From: Pseudofrankia inefficax
Lineage (GTDB): Bacteria > Actinomycetota > Actinomycetes > Frankiales > Frankiaceae
Length of the DNA stretch: 64,000 bases
NCBI RefSeq assembly: GCF_000166135.1
Contig: NC_014666.1
Location: forward strand, 7,626,001 to 7,690,000
Direction: 5' to 3'
Below the pieces are notes generated by a model. It saw only the letters and a list, made by a program, of their open reading frames with translations. It made no database searches and was not told the DNA's origin. The translations under genes and the position numbers were made by a program. The stretch's first letter is position 1. Each line of letters opens with the position of its first letter. Shown piece after piece: positions 18,155 to 26,649 of this stretch.

Positions 18155-18480
18155 CTCGCCTGAGGAGGTCCAACCGCAGCAAGCGCGTCAAGAGTGTGAA
18201 AACGCGCGCGTTCGACAGTCGTGTCACGCGCCGCAGTCTTTGAGGTTACCAGGCTCTGGACGGCTGCCGCCGCCGGCGTCCCACCACCTCGCCCCTGCCC
18301 CTCCAGCGGAGGCCACGGCCCGGTTCCGCGGTGCGGCCAGACGAGACCACACCGAGACCGGAAGCGCCGGCCAGCCGAGACCGATCGCCTGGGACCGACC
18401 AGCTGAGACCGACCAGCTGAGGCTGACCAGCTGAGGCCGTCCGATTGGGGAGGGATGTCTGGAAGATCATAGCAATCGGC
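18155..18480. other. divergent promoter region between rplM and the 18494 gene
   Basis: No gene seen. It contains the 14-bp CAGCTG-bearing tandem repeat (18393-18434) and should hold the rplM promoter, which I cannot place confidently. Confidence 0.5.
18393..18434. repeat. three tandem copies of a 14-bp unit with CAGCTG centres
   Basis: GACCGACCAGCTGA at 18393-18406 and 18407-18420, and GGCTGACCAGCTGA at 18421-18434. Each copy carries the palindrome CAGCTG in the same phase, 14 bp apart, and the array ends about 46 bp before the -10 of the downstream gene. It could be an operator array. Confidence 0.85.
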
Positions 18481-18486
18481 TACCGT
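18481..18486 (+). promoter_or_regulatory. -10 element for a leaderless transcript
   Basis: TACCGT (TANNNT) followed by 7 nt and the ATG at 18494; the gap holds no ribosome binding site. The same geometry as at glmS and the SWIM gene. Confidence 0.45.
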
Positions 18487-18493
18487 CGGTCGA

Positions 18494-19951
18494 ATGAGCG
18501 GCACCGATCCTTGGCGGGACGCCGGCTCGGAGCTCGGGGACTCCGATCGGCGCGGCGACGACTGGAGCTCGGCCACCGGCGCCCAGGCGGCAGCCGGATG
18601 GCCCCCACACAGCACCTCGCCCCTTAGGGACAGCTGGACCCCCAGCGACGACTGGCCCCTCACGGGCCCACACCCCACCGGACCAGGCACCGGCCCGGTC
18701 GACCGTGCGTCACTGGTCGGCCCGCTCGACCCGGCCACCGGCGGCATCCTGCGGCCTCGTTACGTGCCCCGCCCTGTCGCCGACCGGCACAACTCGGCCG
18801 AGCCGCCGCTCGACCAGAGCTACCCCGGCTGGCCCGAGGACGACGATCTGGACGACGACGATCTGGGTGACGAGGGCGAAGAGGACGACGAGTACGAGGA
18901 CGTCGCGGACCTGGACGACGGCCTGGCTGACGACGAGTACGACGACGACTATTCCGAGGACGACCAGGACGACGCCGTCGAGGAGAAGGCCGCCGCGGCG
19001 CCACGTGCCAGCCGGTTCGGCGAGGGCAGGCGAGCGGCCGCACGCCGCTGGTCGCAGGACCCGGCTCCCGCGGGCCGAGTCCCGAAGGACCCGGCTCCCG
19101 CGGACGGACGGGCCTCGAGGCCGCGCCTCGGCCGCGGTCCACGGGTTCTGATCATCGCCGTGGTGGTCCTCATCGTCGGCGGCGTCACCTACTGGACGAT
19201 GACCGGCGGCTCGTCCGGCACCAGCGCCGCGCCACCGGCACCACTTCCGACCGCGCAGCCGGTGCCGGCCGACTTCCTGGACTCCGCGTTCACGGACTCC
19301 GACCCGGTGACCGCGAACGAGTTCTTCCGGGACGGCTCCGTCGTCGCCGGCGCGCACACGTACACCCGGGTCGCCACCAAGCTCGACCAGGGCTGCCCCG
19401 ACCTCACCGGCATCGTCGCGCTCGCATTGGCGGGCCAGGCCCCGCTGCCCACGGCGGCGGCGGCCACCCCGGCCCCCGGGCCGTCGGCCAGCGGCGCGGC
19501 CGCGCCAGGCGCCTCGGCCGCGACGACGCCGGCCGCCCCGGTGACGCCGGGCCCGCTGTGCCGCCAACTGGTCCGGGCGCTCTACGTCGGCGAGGCGGAC
19601 AAGTCCGGGCGCCGGTTGCTCGCGGGCATCAGCGTCCTCGTCGTCGACAGCGTCACGACCGCCAAGAACGCGGTACAGGCGCTCGGCGCCGGTGCCGGCG
19701 GCGTGACCCCGCTGCCGCTGCCGAACGGAACGCTGCCCGGCGCGAAGATCAGCGGCCCGAACGGCAACAACAACTGGCGGACAGCCTTCAACGACGGCCA
19801 CTACGCCGTCCTGCTCCAGCTCGCCTACTCGGACGACACCAAGGGCAAGGCGACCGACGCGGTGCTCACGGACGCCGCCACCGACCTCAAGAAGATCACC
19901 ACGTCGCCGCTCGACGACCGCGCGGTGCTCGGCCGCGGCTACCGGGGCTGA
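18494..19951 (+). CDS. membrane-anchored protein with acidic cytoplasmic domain, unknown function
   Basis: 485 residues, not recognised. Residues 1-215 are cytoplasmic: a Trp/Pro/Ser-rich start (SGTDPWRDAGSELGD), a long Asp/Glu tract near 115-160 (DDDLDDDDLGDEGEEDDEYED), then a basic Arg/Pro/Ala stretch. One membrane segment follows (RVLIIAVVVLIVGGVTYW). The outer 250 residues contain a proline/alanine-rich linker and two cysteine-containing segments (DQGCPDLTG, PLCRQLVRALY). The charge layout (acidic, basic, membrane, outer domain) suggests a protein-interaction scaffold, but no function can be assigned. Convergent with truA. Confidence 0.82.
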   Translation: MSGTDPWRDAGSELGDSDRRGDDWSSATGAQAAAGWPPHSTSPLRDSWTPSDDWPLTGPHPTGPGTGPVDRASLVGPLDPATGGILRPRYVPRPVADRHNSAEPPLDQSYPGWPEDDDLDDDDLGDEGEEDDEYEDVADLDDGLADDEYDDDYSEDDQDDAVEEKAAAAPRASRFGEGRRAAARRWSQDPAPAGRVPKDPAPADGRASRPRLGRGPRVLIIAVVVLIVGGVTYWTMTGGSSGTSAAPPAPLPTAQPVPADFLDSAFTDSDPVTANEFFRDGSVVAGAHTYTRVATKLDQGCPDLTGIVALALAGQAPLPTAAAATPAPGPSASGAAAPGASAATTPAAPVTPGPLCRQLVRALYVGEADKSGRRLLAGISVLVVDSVTTAKNAVQALGAGAGGVTPLPLPNGTLPGAKISGPNGNNNWRTAFNDGHYAVLLQLAYSDDTKGKATDAVLTDAATDLKKITTSPLDDRAVLGRGYRG

Positions 19952-19959
19952 GGCCGAGC

Positions 19960-19985
19960 CTCCACCCGGACGTAGCCGGGTGGAG
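19960..19985. terminator. bidirectional terminator hairpin between the 18494 gene and truA
   Basis: Perfect 10-bp palindrome CTCCACCCGG/CCGGGTGGAG with a 6-nt loop, centred between two convergent genes. No U-tract on either side. Confidence 0.65.
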
Positions 19986-20032
19986 CGACCGGATCCGGGC
20001 GGAGCGGCGCCAGGCCGTCCAAGAGCGGGGAG

Positions 20033-20869
20033 TCAGCCGGACAGCGTCGGCGAGACGCGGACGGCCCTGGTGACCTCGGCACGGGCGGCGAGGTCGGCAT
20101 CGGGCGGGTAGCGCACCTCGACCAGCGTGAGCCCATGTGCCGGCAGCACGGTCACGCCCGGGCTGCGCACCGCTCTGGCCAGCATCTGGGGGATCCAACC
20201 CGGTGGCTGGCGGCCCTCGCCGACGCCGACGAGCGCGCCGACGAGCGCCCGGACCATCGAGTGGCAGAACGCGTCCGCCTCGACGTCGGCGACGAGCACG
20301 CCGTCGGGGCCGCGACGGACATCGAGGCGCAGCAGCGTGCGGACCGTCGTCGCCCCCTCCCGGCGGCGGCAGAACGCGGCGAAGTCGTGTTCCCCGAGCA
20401 GCGCCAGCGCGGCCAGCCGCATGACCGCCGGGTCCAGCGGCCGGGGCCAGGCGAGGGTGTCGTGGCGGCGCAGCGGATCGGCACCGTAGGGCGCGTCGCT
20501 GATCCGGTAGTTGTACCGGCGGGAGAGCGCCGAGAAGCGGGCGTCGAACCCGACCGGCGCCGGCCCGATCCCGAGAATCCGCACCGCGCGGTCGAGAACG
20601 CCGTTGAGCCGGCGGGCGAGCCCACCGAGTGGAACCTCGTCGGGGATGTCGACGTGCGCGACCTGCCTGGCGGCGTGCACCCCCGCGTCGGTCCGACCGG
20701 CCACGGTGAGCCGCACGGCGGGCAGCCTCGCCACCCGCATCAGGGCGTCCTCCACGTCGCCCTGCACGGTTCGCTGGCCAGGCTGGCGGGCCCAGCCGGC
20801 GAACGGCGTCCCGTCATAGGCGAGGTCGATCCGGAGCCGTTGGAGGCCGTCGGCGCCGAAGATGGTCAA
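20033..20869 (-). CDS. truA: tRNA pseudouridine(38-40) synthase TruA
   Basis: Makes pseudouridine at positions 38-40 of the anticodon arm. 278 residues from the TTG at 20869. The catalytic Asp is in VAGRTDAGVHA, and LDLAYDG-type (RIDLAYDGTPFAGWA), RYNYRI and FCHSMVRALVG motifs are in order. I prefer the TTG because the codons upstream of it (CTA, AAA, GCA, GGA, ATA) are rare in this genome and AAGGAG lies 12 nt before it; an ATG at 20926 would add 19 unlikely residues. Last gene of the alpha operon, as in Streptomyces. Confidence 0.93.
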   Translation of the reverse strand: MTIFGADGLQRLRIDLAYDGTPFAGWARQPGQRTVQGDVEDALMRVARLPAVRLTVAGRTDAGVHAARQVAHVDIPDEVPLGGLARRLNGVLDRAVRILGIGPAPVGFDARFSALSRRYNYRISDAPYGADPLRRHDTLAWPRPLDPAVMRLAALALLGEHDFAAFCRRREGATTVRTLLRLDVRRGPDGVLVADVEADAFCHSMVRALVGALVGVGEGRQPPGWIPQMLARAVRSPGVTVLPAHGLTLVEVRYPPDADLAARAEVTRAVRVSPTLSG

Positions 20870-21105
20870 GGCGCTCGTTATCTCCTTGCTTCCCGAGCTG
20901 CTTGCTTTCCGCGCTAGCGCGTCCATCAAACTGATCTGCCGGTCGCGGTGGTTCGGATGGTTCGGTGGTTCGGATGGTTCGGTCGCGCCACAGCCGTGGC
21001 AGGCCGGCGCGGAGCGCTGGCGACGCTCTCACGATCGCACCTTCGGCTACCCCGTGTCAGCCCCGGGTCCCACCGGCGATCGGGGCCGTGGAGCGGGCAG
21101 ACGGC
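20870..21105. other. rplQ-truA spacer
   Basis: No gene seen. Two tandem 17-bp units (GGTGGTTCGGATGGTTC at 20947-20963 and 20964-20980) lie here, upstream of truA. Confidence 0.6.
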
Positions 21106-21142
21106 GAGGAGCCCGCCTCCCGGTGCGGGTGGCGGGCTCCTC
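21106..21142 (-). terminator. terminator hairpin behind rplQ
   Basis: 12-bp perfect arms GAGGAGCCCGCC/GGCGGGCTCCTC, with a further CCCG-GTG-CGGG stem inside. 29 nt after the rplQ stop, no U-tract. Confidence 0.7.
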
Positions 21143-21171
21143 TCCCCGGAGGCCCTGGGGCCCGGAGGACG

Positions 21172-21747
21172 TCAGGCTTCGGTGTCGCCGTCGGCCGACT
21201 CGGCCGGCTCGGCCGTGGTGGCCTCCGCCGCCTTGGCCTCTTCGGCCTCGAGGGCGACGGCGGCCGCGGTCGGCGACTCCTTCGCCAAGTCCTCGGCGGC
21301 CTCGGCGGTCGCACCGGTCGGCGCCTTGCGGTCGGCGAACCGGGTACCGCGGGCGCGCTCGGCCTCGGCCACGGCCGACTGGCCGACCGTCAGCGCCTCG
21401 ACGAGCTCGATCCGGGCCAGCTGGGCGTTGTCGCCCTTGCGGAACCCGACCTTGGTGATCCGGGTGTAGCCACCGTTGCGGTTCTCGTACCGCGGGCCGA
21501 TCTCGGTGAACAGCTCGTGGACGACCGACTTGTCGCGGATGACGCGCATCACCTGGCGACGGGCGTGCAGGTCACCCCGCTTGGCGAAGGTGACCAGCTT
21601 CTCGGCGTACGGGCGCAGCGCCTTCGCCTTGGTCTCGGTCGTGGTGATCGCGCCGTGTTCGAACAGCGAGGTCGCCAGGTTCGCGAGAATCAGCCGCTGG
21701 TGGGCCGGGCTGCCGCCGAGCCGGGCGCCCTTCCTCGGAGTGGGCAT
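21172..21747 (-). CDS. rplQ: 50S ribosomal protein L17, with acidic Ala/Glu tail
   Basis: 191 residues; the conserved L17 core covers about the first 120 ([51 protein letters not shown]). The remaining 70 residues are a low-complexity Ala/Glu/Thr tail, a form common in high-GC actinobacteria. The ATG at 21747 with GAGGAACT upstream matches the family start. Last ribosomal gene of the alpha operon, 514 bp behind rpoA. Confidence 0.96.
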   Translation of the reverse strand: MPTPRKGARLGGSPAHQRLILANLATSLFEHGAITTTETKAKALRPYAEKLVTFAKRGDLHARRQVMRVIRDKSVVHELFTEIGPRYENRNGGYTRITKVGFRKGDNAQLARIELVEALTVGQSAVAEAERARGTRFADRKAPTGATAEAAEDLAKESPTAAAVALEAEEAKAAEATTAEPAESADGDTEA

Positions 21748-22057
21748 TCGAGTTCCTCGTTCCTTTCGCGGTGCGAAGCACCTCAGAGCCGACCGGGACG
21801 GACATCTCCACGGCCGCGAGCCAAGCCCGCGACACGGCCCCAACCTCGCCCGTCGAGCGAGATCAGAACCTTGGTCAGGCAGTGCCCCGGCCCCCCGGTC
21901 GGAACCGAAACCCCACCCAACGTGGATCCCTGCGAACAGGTCTTACAGACGAACCAACCAAGCCAAACAGATCAAGCCACCCCAGCGCCCCGACCCAGAA
22001 GCCGCCAGCGAAGCGAAGCGGCCCCCCGACTCGGTCAGCTCGGTGCCCTGAGCCCAA

Positions 22058-22136
22058 GTCTTCGCGTAGTCGGGTCGGCCAGCAGGCTGCGAGCGAAGCG
22101 AAGCCGCCTGACTGGCCGACCCGACGGAGCGAAGAC
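22058..22136. repeat. 79-bp compound hairpin in the rpoA-rplQ spacer
   Basis: Outer arms GTCTTCGC/GCGAAGAC, then perfect 14-bp arms GTCGGGTCGGCCAG (22069-22082) and CTGGCCGACCCGAC (22112-22125), then an inner CAGGC/GCCTG stem. The loop carries GAGCGAAGCGAAGC. Confidence 0.85.
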
Positions 22137-22139
22137 CCC

Positions 22140-22224
22140 GTTCGTGGCGGAGGACACGGCGCGGAGGTCCCGACCGCAGCGAAGCAAGGTCGGGGCCGGA
22201 GCGCCGCGCCCGGACGCCACGAAC
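22140..22224. repeat. 85-bp nested hairpin next to the rpoA stop
   Basis: GTTCGTGGCG (22140-22149) pairs with CGCCACGAAC (22215-22224); inside, GGCGCGG pairs with CCGCGCC, and GGTCCCGACC with GGTCGGGGCC (one mismatch). A second CGCCACGAAC at 22244-22253, part of a 19-bp direct repeat (22206-22224 and 22235-22253, period 29), could pair with the same left arm. Confidence 0.85.
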
Positions 22225-22261
22225 CAGAGACTCAGCGCCCGGACGCCACGAACAAAGAAAC

Positions 22262-23314
22262 TCAGTACTGCTCGGTCTCGACGTACTCGCTGCCGTCGTC
22301 GTCGTGACCGGCGGAGAACGGCGGGCTGTAGGTGTCGGTCCCGTAGGTGTCGACGGCCTGCCGCGGGTCGAACCCGGGCGGGCTGTCCTTGAGCTGCAGG
22401 CCCATGGCCCCCAGCTTGGTCTTCACCTCGTCGATCGACTTCTGACCGAAGTTGCGGATGTCGAGCAGGTCCGCCTCGCTGCGCGAGACGAGCTCGCCGA
22501 TCGTGTGGATGCCCTCGCGCTTGAGGCAGTTGTAGGAGCGGACGGTCAGGTCCATCTCCTCGATCGGCAGGGCCAGGTCAGCGGCCAGCTGCGCGTCCTG
22601 CGCGGACGGGCCGATGTCGACGCCCTCCGCCTCGGCGTTGAGCTCCTGGGCCAGCCCGAACAGGCCGACCAGGGTCTTGCCGGCGCTCGCCATCGCGTCG
22701 CGCGGCGAGATCGACGGCTTGGTCTCGACGTCGACGATCAGCTTGTCGAAGTCGGTCCGCTGCTCGACACGAGTCGCCTCGACCTTGTAGGTGACCTTCA
22801 GCACCGGCGAGTAGATCGAGTCGATCGGGATACGGCCGATCTCCTGGCCAGGCTGCTTGTTCTGGGCCGCGCTGACGTAGCCACGACCACGCTCGACGGT
22901 CAGCTCGATCTCGAGCTTGCCCTTGTCGTTGATGGTGGCCAGGTGCAGCTCGGGGTTGTGCACCTCGACGCCGGCCGGCGGCGCGATGTCCGCCGCGGTG
23001 ACCTCGCCGGGGCCCTGCTTGCGCAGGTACATCACCGTCGGCTCGTCGTTGTCCGAGCTGACGACGAGCTCCTTGAGGTTCAGGATCACGTCGGTGACGT
23101 CTTCCTTGACCCCGGGAACCGTGGAGAACTCGTGCAGCACGCCGTCGATCCGGATGCTCGTCACCGAGGCACCGGGGATGGACGACAGCAGGGTGCGACG
23201 CAGCGAGTTGCCCAGGGTGTAGCCGAAACCAGGCTCCAGCGGCTCGATCACGAACCGCGACCGGAACTCGGCGATCGGCTCCTCGGCCAGCGTAGGACGC
23301 TGAGCAATAAGCAT
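22262..23314 (-). CDS. rpoA: DNA-directed RNA polymerase subunit alpha
   Basis: 350 residues. N-terminal assembly domain with [28 protein letters not shown] and a C-terminal DNA-binding domain with [39 protein letters not shown], whose helix-hairpin-helix contacts UP elements. The last 25 residues are acidic and Tyr-rich ([29 protein letters not shown] region), the usual actinobacterial tail. Separated from rpsD by 360 bp that include a strong hairpin, so an own promoter is likely. Confidence 0.98.
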   Translation of the reverse strand: MLIAQRPTLAEEPIAEFRSRFVIEPLEPGFGYTLGNSLRRTLLSSIPGASVTSIRIDGVLHEFSTVPGVKEDVTDVILNLKELVVSSDNDEPTVMYLRKQGPGEVTAADIAPPAGVEVHNPELHLATINDKGKLEIELTVERGRGYVSAAQNKQPGQEIGRIPIDSIYSPVLKVTYKVEATRVEQRTDFDKLIVDVETKPSISPRDAMASAGKTLVGLFGLAQELNAEAEGVDIGPSAQDAQLAADLALPIEEMDLTVRSYNCLKREGIHTIGELVSRSEADLLDIRNFGQKSIDEVKTKLGAMGLQLKDSPPGFDPRQAVDTYGTDTYSPPFSAGHDDDGSEYVETEQY

Positions 23315-23629
23315 GAGCTACTTCCTTCCAACCACGACGCCCGCCATATGACGCCGTGCAGTGCCTCCCTCAAGGGGAGGCGACGGCGAGGAGCTTCGGT
23401 CCGCACACTCGCCGTAGACCATTCTGCGCCTCGGTAGCAAATGCAGAGGCGCAGGGGTGAGACGACCATCGGCCGCCGGGTCAGACCCGACGGCCGAAGG
23501 CCGACAAAACCACACGTTCGGGAGCTTCGGCTGGAACGCGACCGAGATACCTACCCCGGACCGCGGCCCACCCCGGGCATCCACGCCCGCCCCGATACAG
23601 GGCTGGCGAGGGCGCCCAGCGCCCGAGCC
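23315..23629. other. rpsD-rpoA spacer
   Basis: No gene seen. Its length and the terminator-like hairpin at its rpsD end suggest a promoter for rpoA-rplQ-truA, which I cannot place. Confidence 0.5.
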
Positions 23630-23674
23630 GGTTTCGCGGTCGCCGGGCGCTCCGCGCCCGGCGACCGCGAAACC
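23630..23674 (-). terminator. 21-bp perfect hairpin abutting the rpsD stop codon
   Basis: Arms of 21 bp with a 3-nt loop (TCC on the + strand): left arm begins GGTTTCGCGGTCGCCGGGCG, right arm ends CCCGGCGACCGCGAAACC. The hairpin starts at the base right after the rpsD stop. No U-tract. Confidence 0.8.
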
Positions 23675-24301
23675 CTACTTCGAGTAGAGCTCGACGATCA
23701 GCTGCTCCTGGACCTGGGTGTCGATGGCACCACGGGCGGGGAGCGAGTGGACCAGGATCCGCATCTGGCTGGAGATGACCTCGAGCCAGGCCGGAACGGT
23801 CCGCTGACCGGCGGTCTCGCGAGCGACGATGAACGGGGTGAGCTCCCGCGACTTCGGCGCGATCTCGACGATGTCGTTGTCGCTGACCCGGTAGCTGGGG
23901 ATGTCCACCTTGCCGCCGTTGACCTGCACGTGACCGTGCCGGACGGCCTGACGGGCGGCGTCGCGGGACGGCGCGAAGCCGGCCCGGTAGACGACGTTGT
24001 CGAGCCGCGACTCGAGGATCTTCAGCAGCTCGTCACCGGTCTTGCCGGAGCGACGGTTCGCCTCGTCGTAGTAGCCGCGGAACTGCTTCTCGAGCACGCC
24101 GTAGATCCGGGCGCACTTCTGCTTCTCGCGCTTCTGGAGGAGGTACTCGGAGTCCTTGGTGCGACCCCGGCCGTGCTCACCCGGCGGGTAGGGCCGAATC
24201 TCGATCGGGCACTTCGGCGATTCGCACTTGCTGCCCTTGAGGAACAGCTTGGTCTTCTCGCGACGGCAACGCTTGCAGTCCGGGCCGACGTAACGGGCCA
24301 T
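23675..24301 (-). CDS. rpsD: 30S ribosomal protein S4, zinc-binding form
   Basis: 208 residues. Binds 16S rRNA early in assembly. Cys9, Cys12, Cys26 and Cys31 give the CxxC...CxxxxC zinc site of the C+ S4 class. The S4 RNA-binding domain (LESRLDNVVYRAGFAPSRDAARQAVRHGHVQVNG) is intact. The ATG at 24301 is the family start; the open frame upstream has no similarity. Located between rpsK and rpoA, as in mycobacteria. Confidence 0.98.
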   Translation of the reverse strand: MARYVGPDCKRCRREKTKLFLKGSKCESPKCPIEIRPYPPGEHGRGRTKDSEYLLQKREKQKCARIYGVLEKQFRGYYDEANRRSGKTGDELLKILESRLDNVVYRAGFAPSRDAARQAVRHGHVQVNGGKVDIPSYRVSDNDIVEIAPKSRELTPFIVARETAGQRTVPAWLEVISSQMRILVHSLPARGAIDTQVQEQLIVELYSK

Positions 24302-24336
24302 GTCTTCCTTCTTCTCTCTCGTCCGATATAGCCCGG

Positions 24337-24744
24337 TCAGACCCGGCGCCGCTTGGGGGGCCGGCAACCGTTGTGCGGGGTGGGCGTGACGTCCTGAATG
24401 GTGCCGACCTCGAGGCCAGCCGCCTGCAGCGACCGGATCGCGGTCTCCCGGCCGGAGCCGGGGCCCTTCACGAACACGTCCACCTTGCGCATGCCGTGCT
24501 CCTGCGCCTTGCGCGCGGCGTTCTCAGCGGCCATCTGCGCGGCGTACGGCGTCGACTTACGCGAGCCCTTGAAGCCCACGTGGCCGGCGGACGCCCACGA
24601 GATCACGTTCCCGGTCGGGTCCGTGATCGACACGATGGTGTTGTTGAAGGTGCTCTTGATGTGCGCGTGCCCGTGGGCGACGTTCTTCTTCTCCTTGCGC
24701 CGAACCTTCTTGACGCCAGGACCTGTGCGAGTCTTGGGAGGCAT
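24337..24744 (-). CDS. rpsK: 30S ribosomal protein S11
   Basis: 135 residues. Platform protein of the 30S subunit. [41 protein letters not shown] and the C-terminal [18 protein letters not shown] are all present. ATG at 24744 after a basic N-terminus ([20 protein letters not shown]). 35 bp before rpsD. Confidence 0.98.
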   Translation of the reverse strand: MPPKTRTGPGVKKVRRKEKKNVAHGHAHIKSTFNNTIVSITDPTGNVISWASAGHVGFKGSRKSTPYAAQMAAENAARKAQEHGMRKVDVFVKGPGSGRETAIRSLQAAGLEVGTIQDVTPTPHNGCRPPKRRRV

Positions 24745-24835
24745 GTGCTTTCGTGATCTCCGTCTACGAGGTCGTCGGTCAACGGCCGGTGGTGCCACCC
24801 CGAGACCTGGTCATCAGGGGCGGCGAGACCGGTGA

Positions 24836-25216
24836 CTACTTCTTGCCGGCCTTCTTCTTGCCGGCGATGGCGCGACGCGGGCCCTTGCGGGTGCGGGCGT
24901 TGGTGTGCGTCCGCTGACCGTGCACAGGAAGGTTGCGCCGGTGACGGAGGCCCTGGTAGCAGCCGATCTCCATCTTGCGGCGGATGTCCTGCTTGATCTC
25001 CCGCTGCAGGTCGCCCTCGACGCGGTAGTGCCCGTCGATCCATTCACGAAGCCTGATGACCTCGTCCTCGCTGAGGTCACGGACCCGGGTGTCCGGGTTG
25101 ACCCCGGTCGCGACCAGGGTCTCCTTCGCGCGGGTGCGGCCGATCCCGAAGATGTAGGTCAGGCCGATCTCGACCCGCTTCTCACGGGGAAGGTCAACGC
25201 CCGAAAGGCGTGCCAT
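24836..25216 (-). CDS. rpsM: 30S ribosomal protein S13
   Basis: 126 residues. Head protein making bridges to the 50S subunit. Starts [30 protein letters not shown], contains [25 protein letters not shown] and ends with the lysine-rich AGKKKAGKK. Follows rpmJ after an unusual 386-bp spacer. Confidence 0.98.
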   Translation of the reverse strand: MARLSGVDLPREKRVEIGLTYIFGIGRTRAKETLVATGVNPDTRVRDLSEDEVIRLREWIDGHYRVEGDLQREIKQDIRRKMEIGCYQGLRHRRNLPVHGQRTHTNARTRKGPRRAIAGKKKAGKK

Positions 25217-25558
25217 GAAGGTGGTTCCTTCCTGCTTCGGAGGTATCGGGCGTCGCCGTCCCTATCGGTCAACCAGACCGACAAGGCCCCGGCCTCCGAC
25301 CGGGGGTTGTGACACGGGCTGCCGCATCCATACGCTTGCGGCCCCACCGCGCCCTGACGACGCTTGATGTGTAGCTGCGCCTGACGAGTTCGCCCAGCCG
25401 GAACTCCGGCGGCGGACGTCAGGTCACACCATGCGGGGATCAGACTACTCCCCTGCCCGTCGGCTCCAGCTCACCGGCTGAGGCCCCCGCACGAGCCAAG
25501 CTCGCTACCCGGGCCGGAGGTCGCCCTCCGGGACTGACGTTCCGAGCGGAATCCGGCG
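25217..25558. other. rpmJ-rpsM spacer
   Basis: No gene seen. A terminator hairpin lies at its rpmJ end, so rpsM onwards may have a separate promoter. Confidence 0.5.
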
Positions 25559-25590
25559 GGAGGCTGCCCGCGATTCGGCGGGCAGCCTCC
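25559..25590 (-). terminator. terminator hairpin behind rpmJ
   Basis: 13-bp perfect arms GGAGGCTGCCCGC/GCGGGCAGCCTCC with a 6-nt loop, 12 nt after the rpmJ stop. No U-tract. Confidence 0.7.
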
Positions 25591-25602
25591 GACGCCCGGG
25601 TT

Positions 25603-25716
25603 TCAGCCCTGGCGCTGCTTGTGACGCAGGTTGTCGCAGATCACCATGACACGCCCGTGACGACGGATCACCTTGCACTTGTCGCAGATCTTCTTGACGC
25701 TCGGCTTGACCTTCAC
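25603..25716 (-). CDS. rpmJ: 50S ribosomal protein L36, zinc-binding form
   Basis: 37 residues: [20 protein letters not shown], then [15 protein letters not shown]. The Cys-x2-Cys pair, a third Cys and His32 form the zinc site of the C+ form of L36. GTG start with an excellent GGAGGTAA site. Lies between infA and rpsM, the canonical place. Too short for most gene callers but unmistakable. Confidence 0.97.
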   Translation of the reverse strand: MKVKPSVKKICDKCKVIRRHGRVMVICDNLRHKQRQG

Positions 25717-26035
25717 GGCTGCCGTTACCTCCTGCGCGCAGCCGCGGGCCGCGCTTGAGTCAGTCAACAAGGGAACCAAGACCACCCCGGCCGAACTAGG
25801 CCCGACCATGGTGTTCCTGGCTATCGGGCGCCCCCAGATCCATTTCAGCAGACCTGGTTCAGTGACACCCTGAGCAGCTAGCCCCCCGTCGAGCGAAGCT
25901 CGACAGCGGGGGTTCCAGGGCGCCGGGGTCCCCACTGATCCGCGCCAGCGGATCTGTGGGGGAACGGCCCCCCTGGGCAGACATCAAGTGAAGTCGGAAC
26001 GGGGAGCGCGGTCCGCGACCACACTCCACCCCGAC
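25717..26035. other. infA-rpmJ spacer
   Basis: 319 bp without a gene. About a third is copy 2 of the dispersed repeat. infA and rpmJ are usually almost adjacent. Confidence 0.6.
25882..25987. repeat. dispersed composite palindromic repeat, copy 2, with a nested palindrome in its loop
   Basis: A hairpin CCCCCC-GTCGAGC-GAA-GCTCGAC...GGGGG (25882-25912), then hairpin I CCAGGG...CCCTGG followed by the conserved GCAGACATC. The usual TCG loop of hairpin I is replaced by 25921-25970, itself a palindrome: CCCCAC-GATCCGC...GCGGATC-GTGGGG. Confidence 0.8.
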
Positions 26036-26257
26036 TCACTTGTAGCGGTAGACGATGCGTCCGCGGGACAGGTCGTAGGGCGACAGCTCGACCACCACCC
26101 GGTCCTCCGGAAGAATCCGGATGTAGTGCTGGCGCATCTTGCCGCTGATGTGGGCGAGAACGCGGTGCCCGTTCTGCAGCTCAACCCGAAACATGGCGTT
26201 CGGGAGCGGCTCGACGACCCGGCCCTCGATCTCGATTGCCCCGTCCTTCTTCGGCAT
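26036..26257 (-). CDS. infA: translation initiation factor IF-1
   Basis: 73 residues, the exact family length. OB-fold protein binding the ribosomal A site during initiation. [68 protein letters not shown] is the standard sequence order. ATG at 26257. Separated from map by 392 bp. Confidence 0.98.
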   Translation of the reverse strand: MPKKDGAIEIEGRVVEPLPNAMFRVELQNGHRVLAHISGKMRQHYIRILPEDRVVVELSPYDLSRGRIVYRYK

Positions 26258-26649
26258 GTCCTCCACTGTCCTGACGTGTGCGACCCTCGGGGCGGGCGCC
26301 CCAGAAGCAAACAGCCCAAGCCATCGGGAAACCGGCGGAAGCCGGGCCACCACGATGGCCGACCCGGTGGCCCAGACAGCCGCGCCCGTCAGGAACGCCC
26401 AGCACAGACAGTCGCCGATGACTGGGCGATCGTGAATCAGTCCGTTACCAGCCAAGCCGGGCAACCCCGCCTAGACAGCCCCGCCCAGGCAAGGCAGACC
26501 AGAGAGATGGCAGGCGCGAGAGACCACCGCCTTGAGAGTCTACGCGCCCACTTCGTCAAGGGCGAATCAGCGCCGCGGCCCTCCGGCGTCGGAGCGACAG
26601 CGTGGTCCACCTCCGGCGGACGCTGAGCCCACCTCGGCGGACGCCCGGA
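26258..26649. other. map-infA spacer, probable infA promoter region
   Basis: No gene seen. A TAGACT -10-like hexamer on the minus strand (26542-26537) is the best promoter candidate, with a poor -35 (TTCGCC, 18 bp away). Confidence 0.35.

Larger units (their letters stand above)
21748..22261. other. rpoA-rplQ spacer with two giant hairpins and a direct repeat
   Basis: No coding potential. It holds palindromes at 22058-22136 and 22140-22224 and a 29-bp-spaced direct repeat that reaches the rpoA stop, all described separately. The first half has several GCGAAGC motifs. Confidence 0.7.

Noticed and set aside
20870-20926. Upstream ATG for truA
   Set aside because: The added codons are rare ones for this genome and the family N-terminus fits the TTG at 20869.
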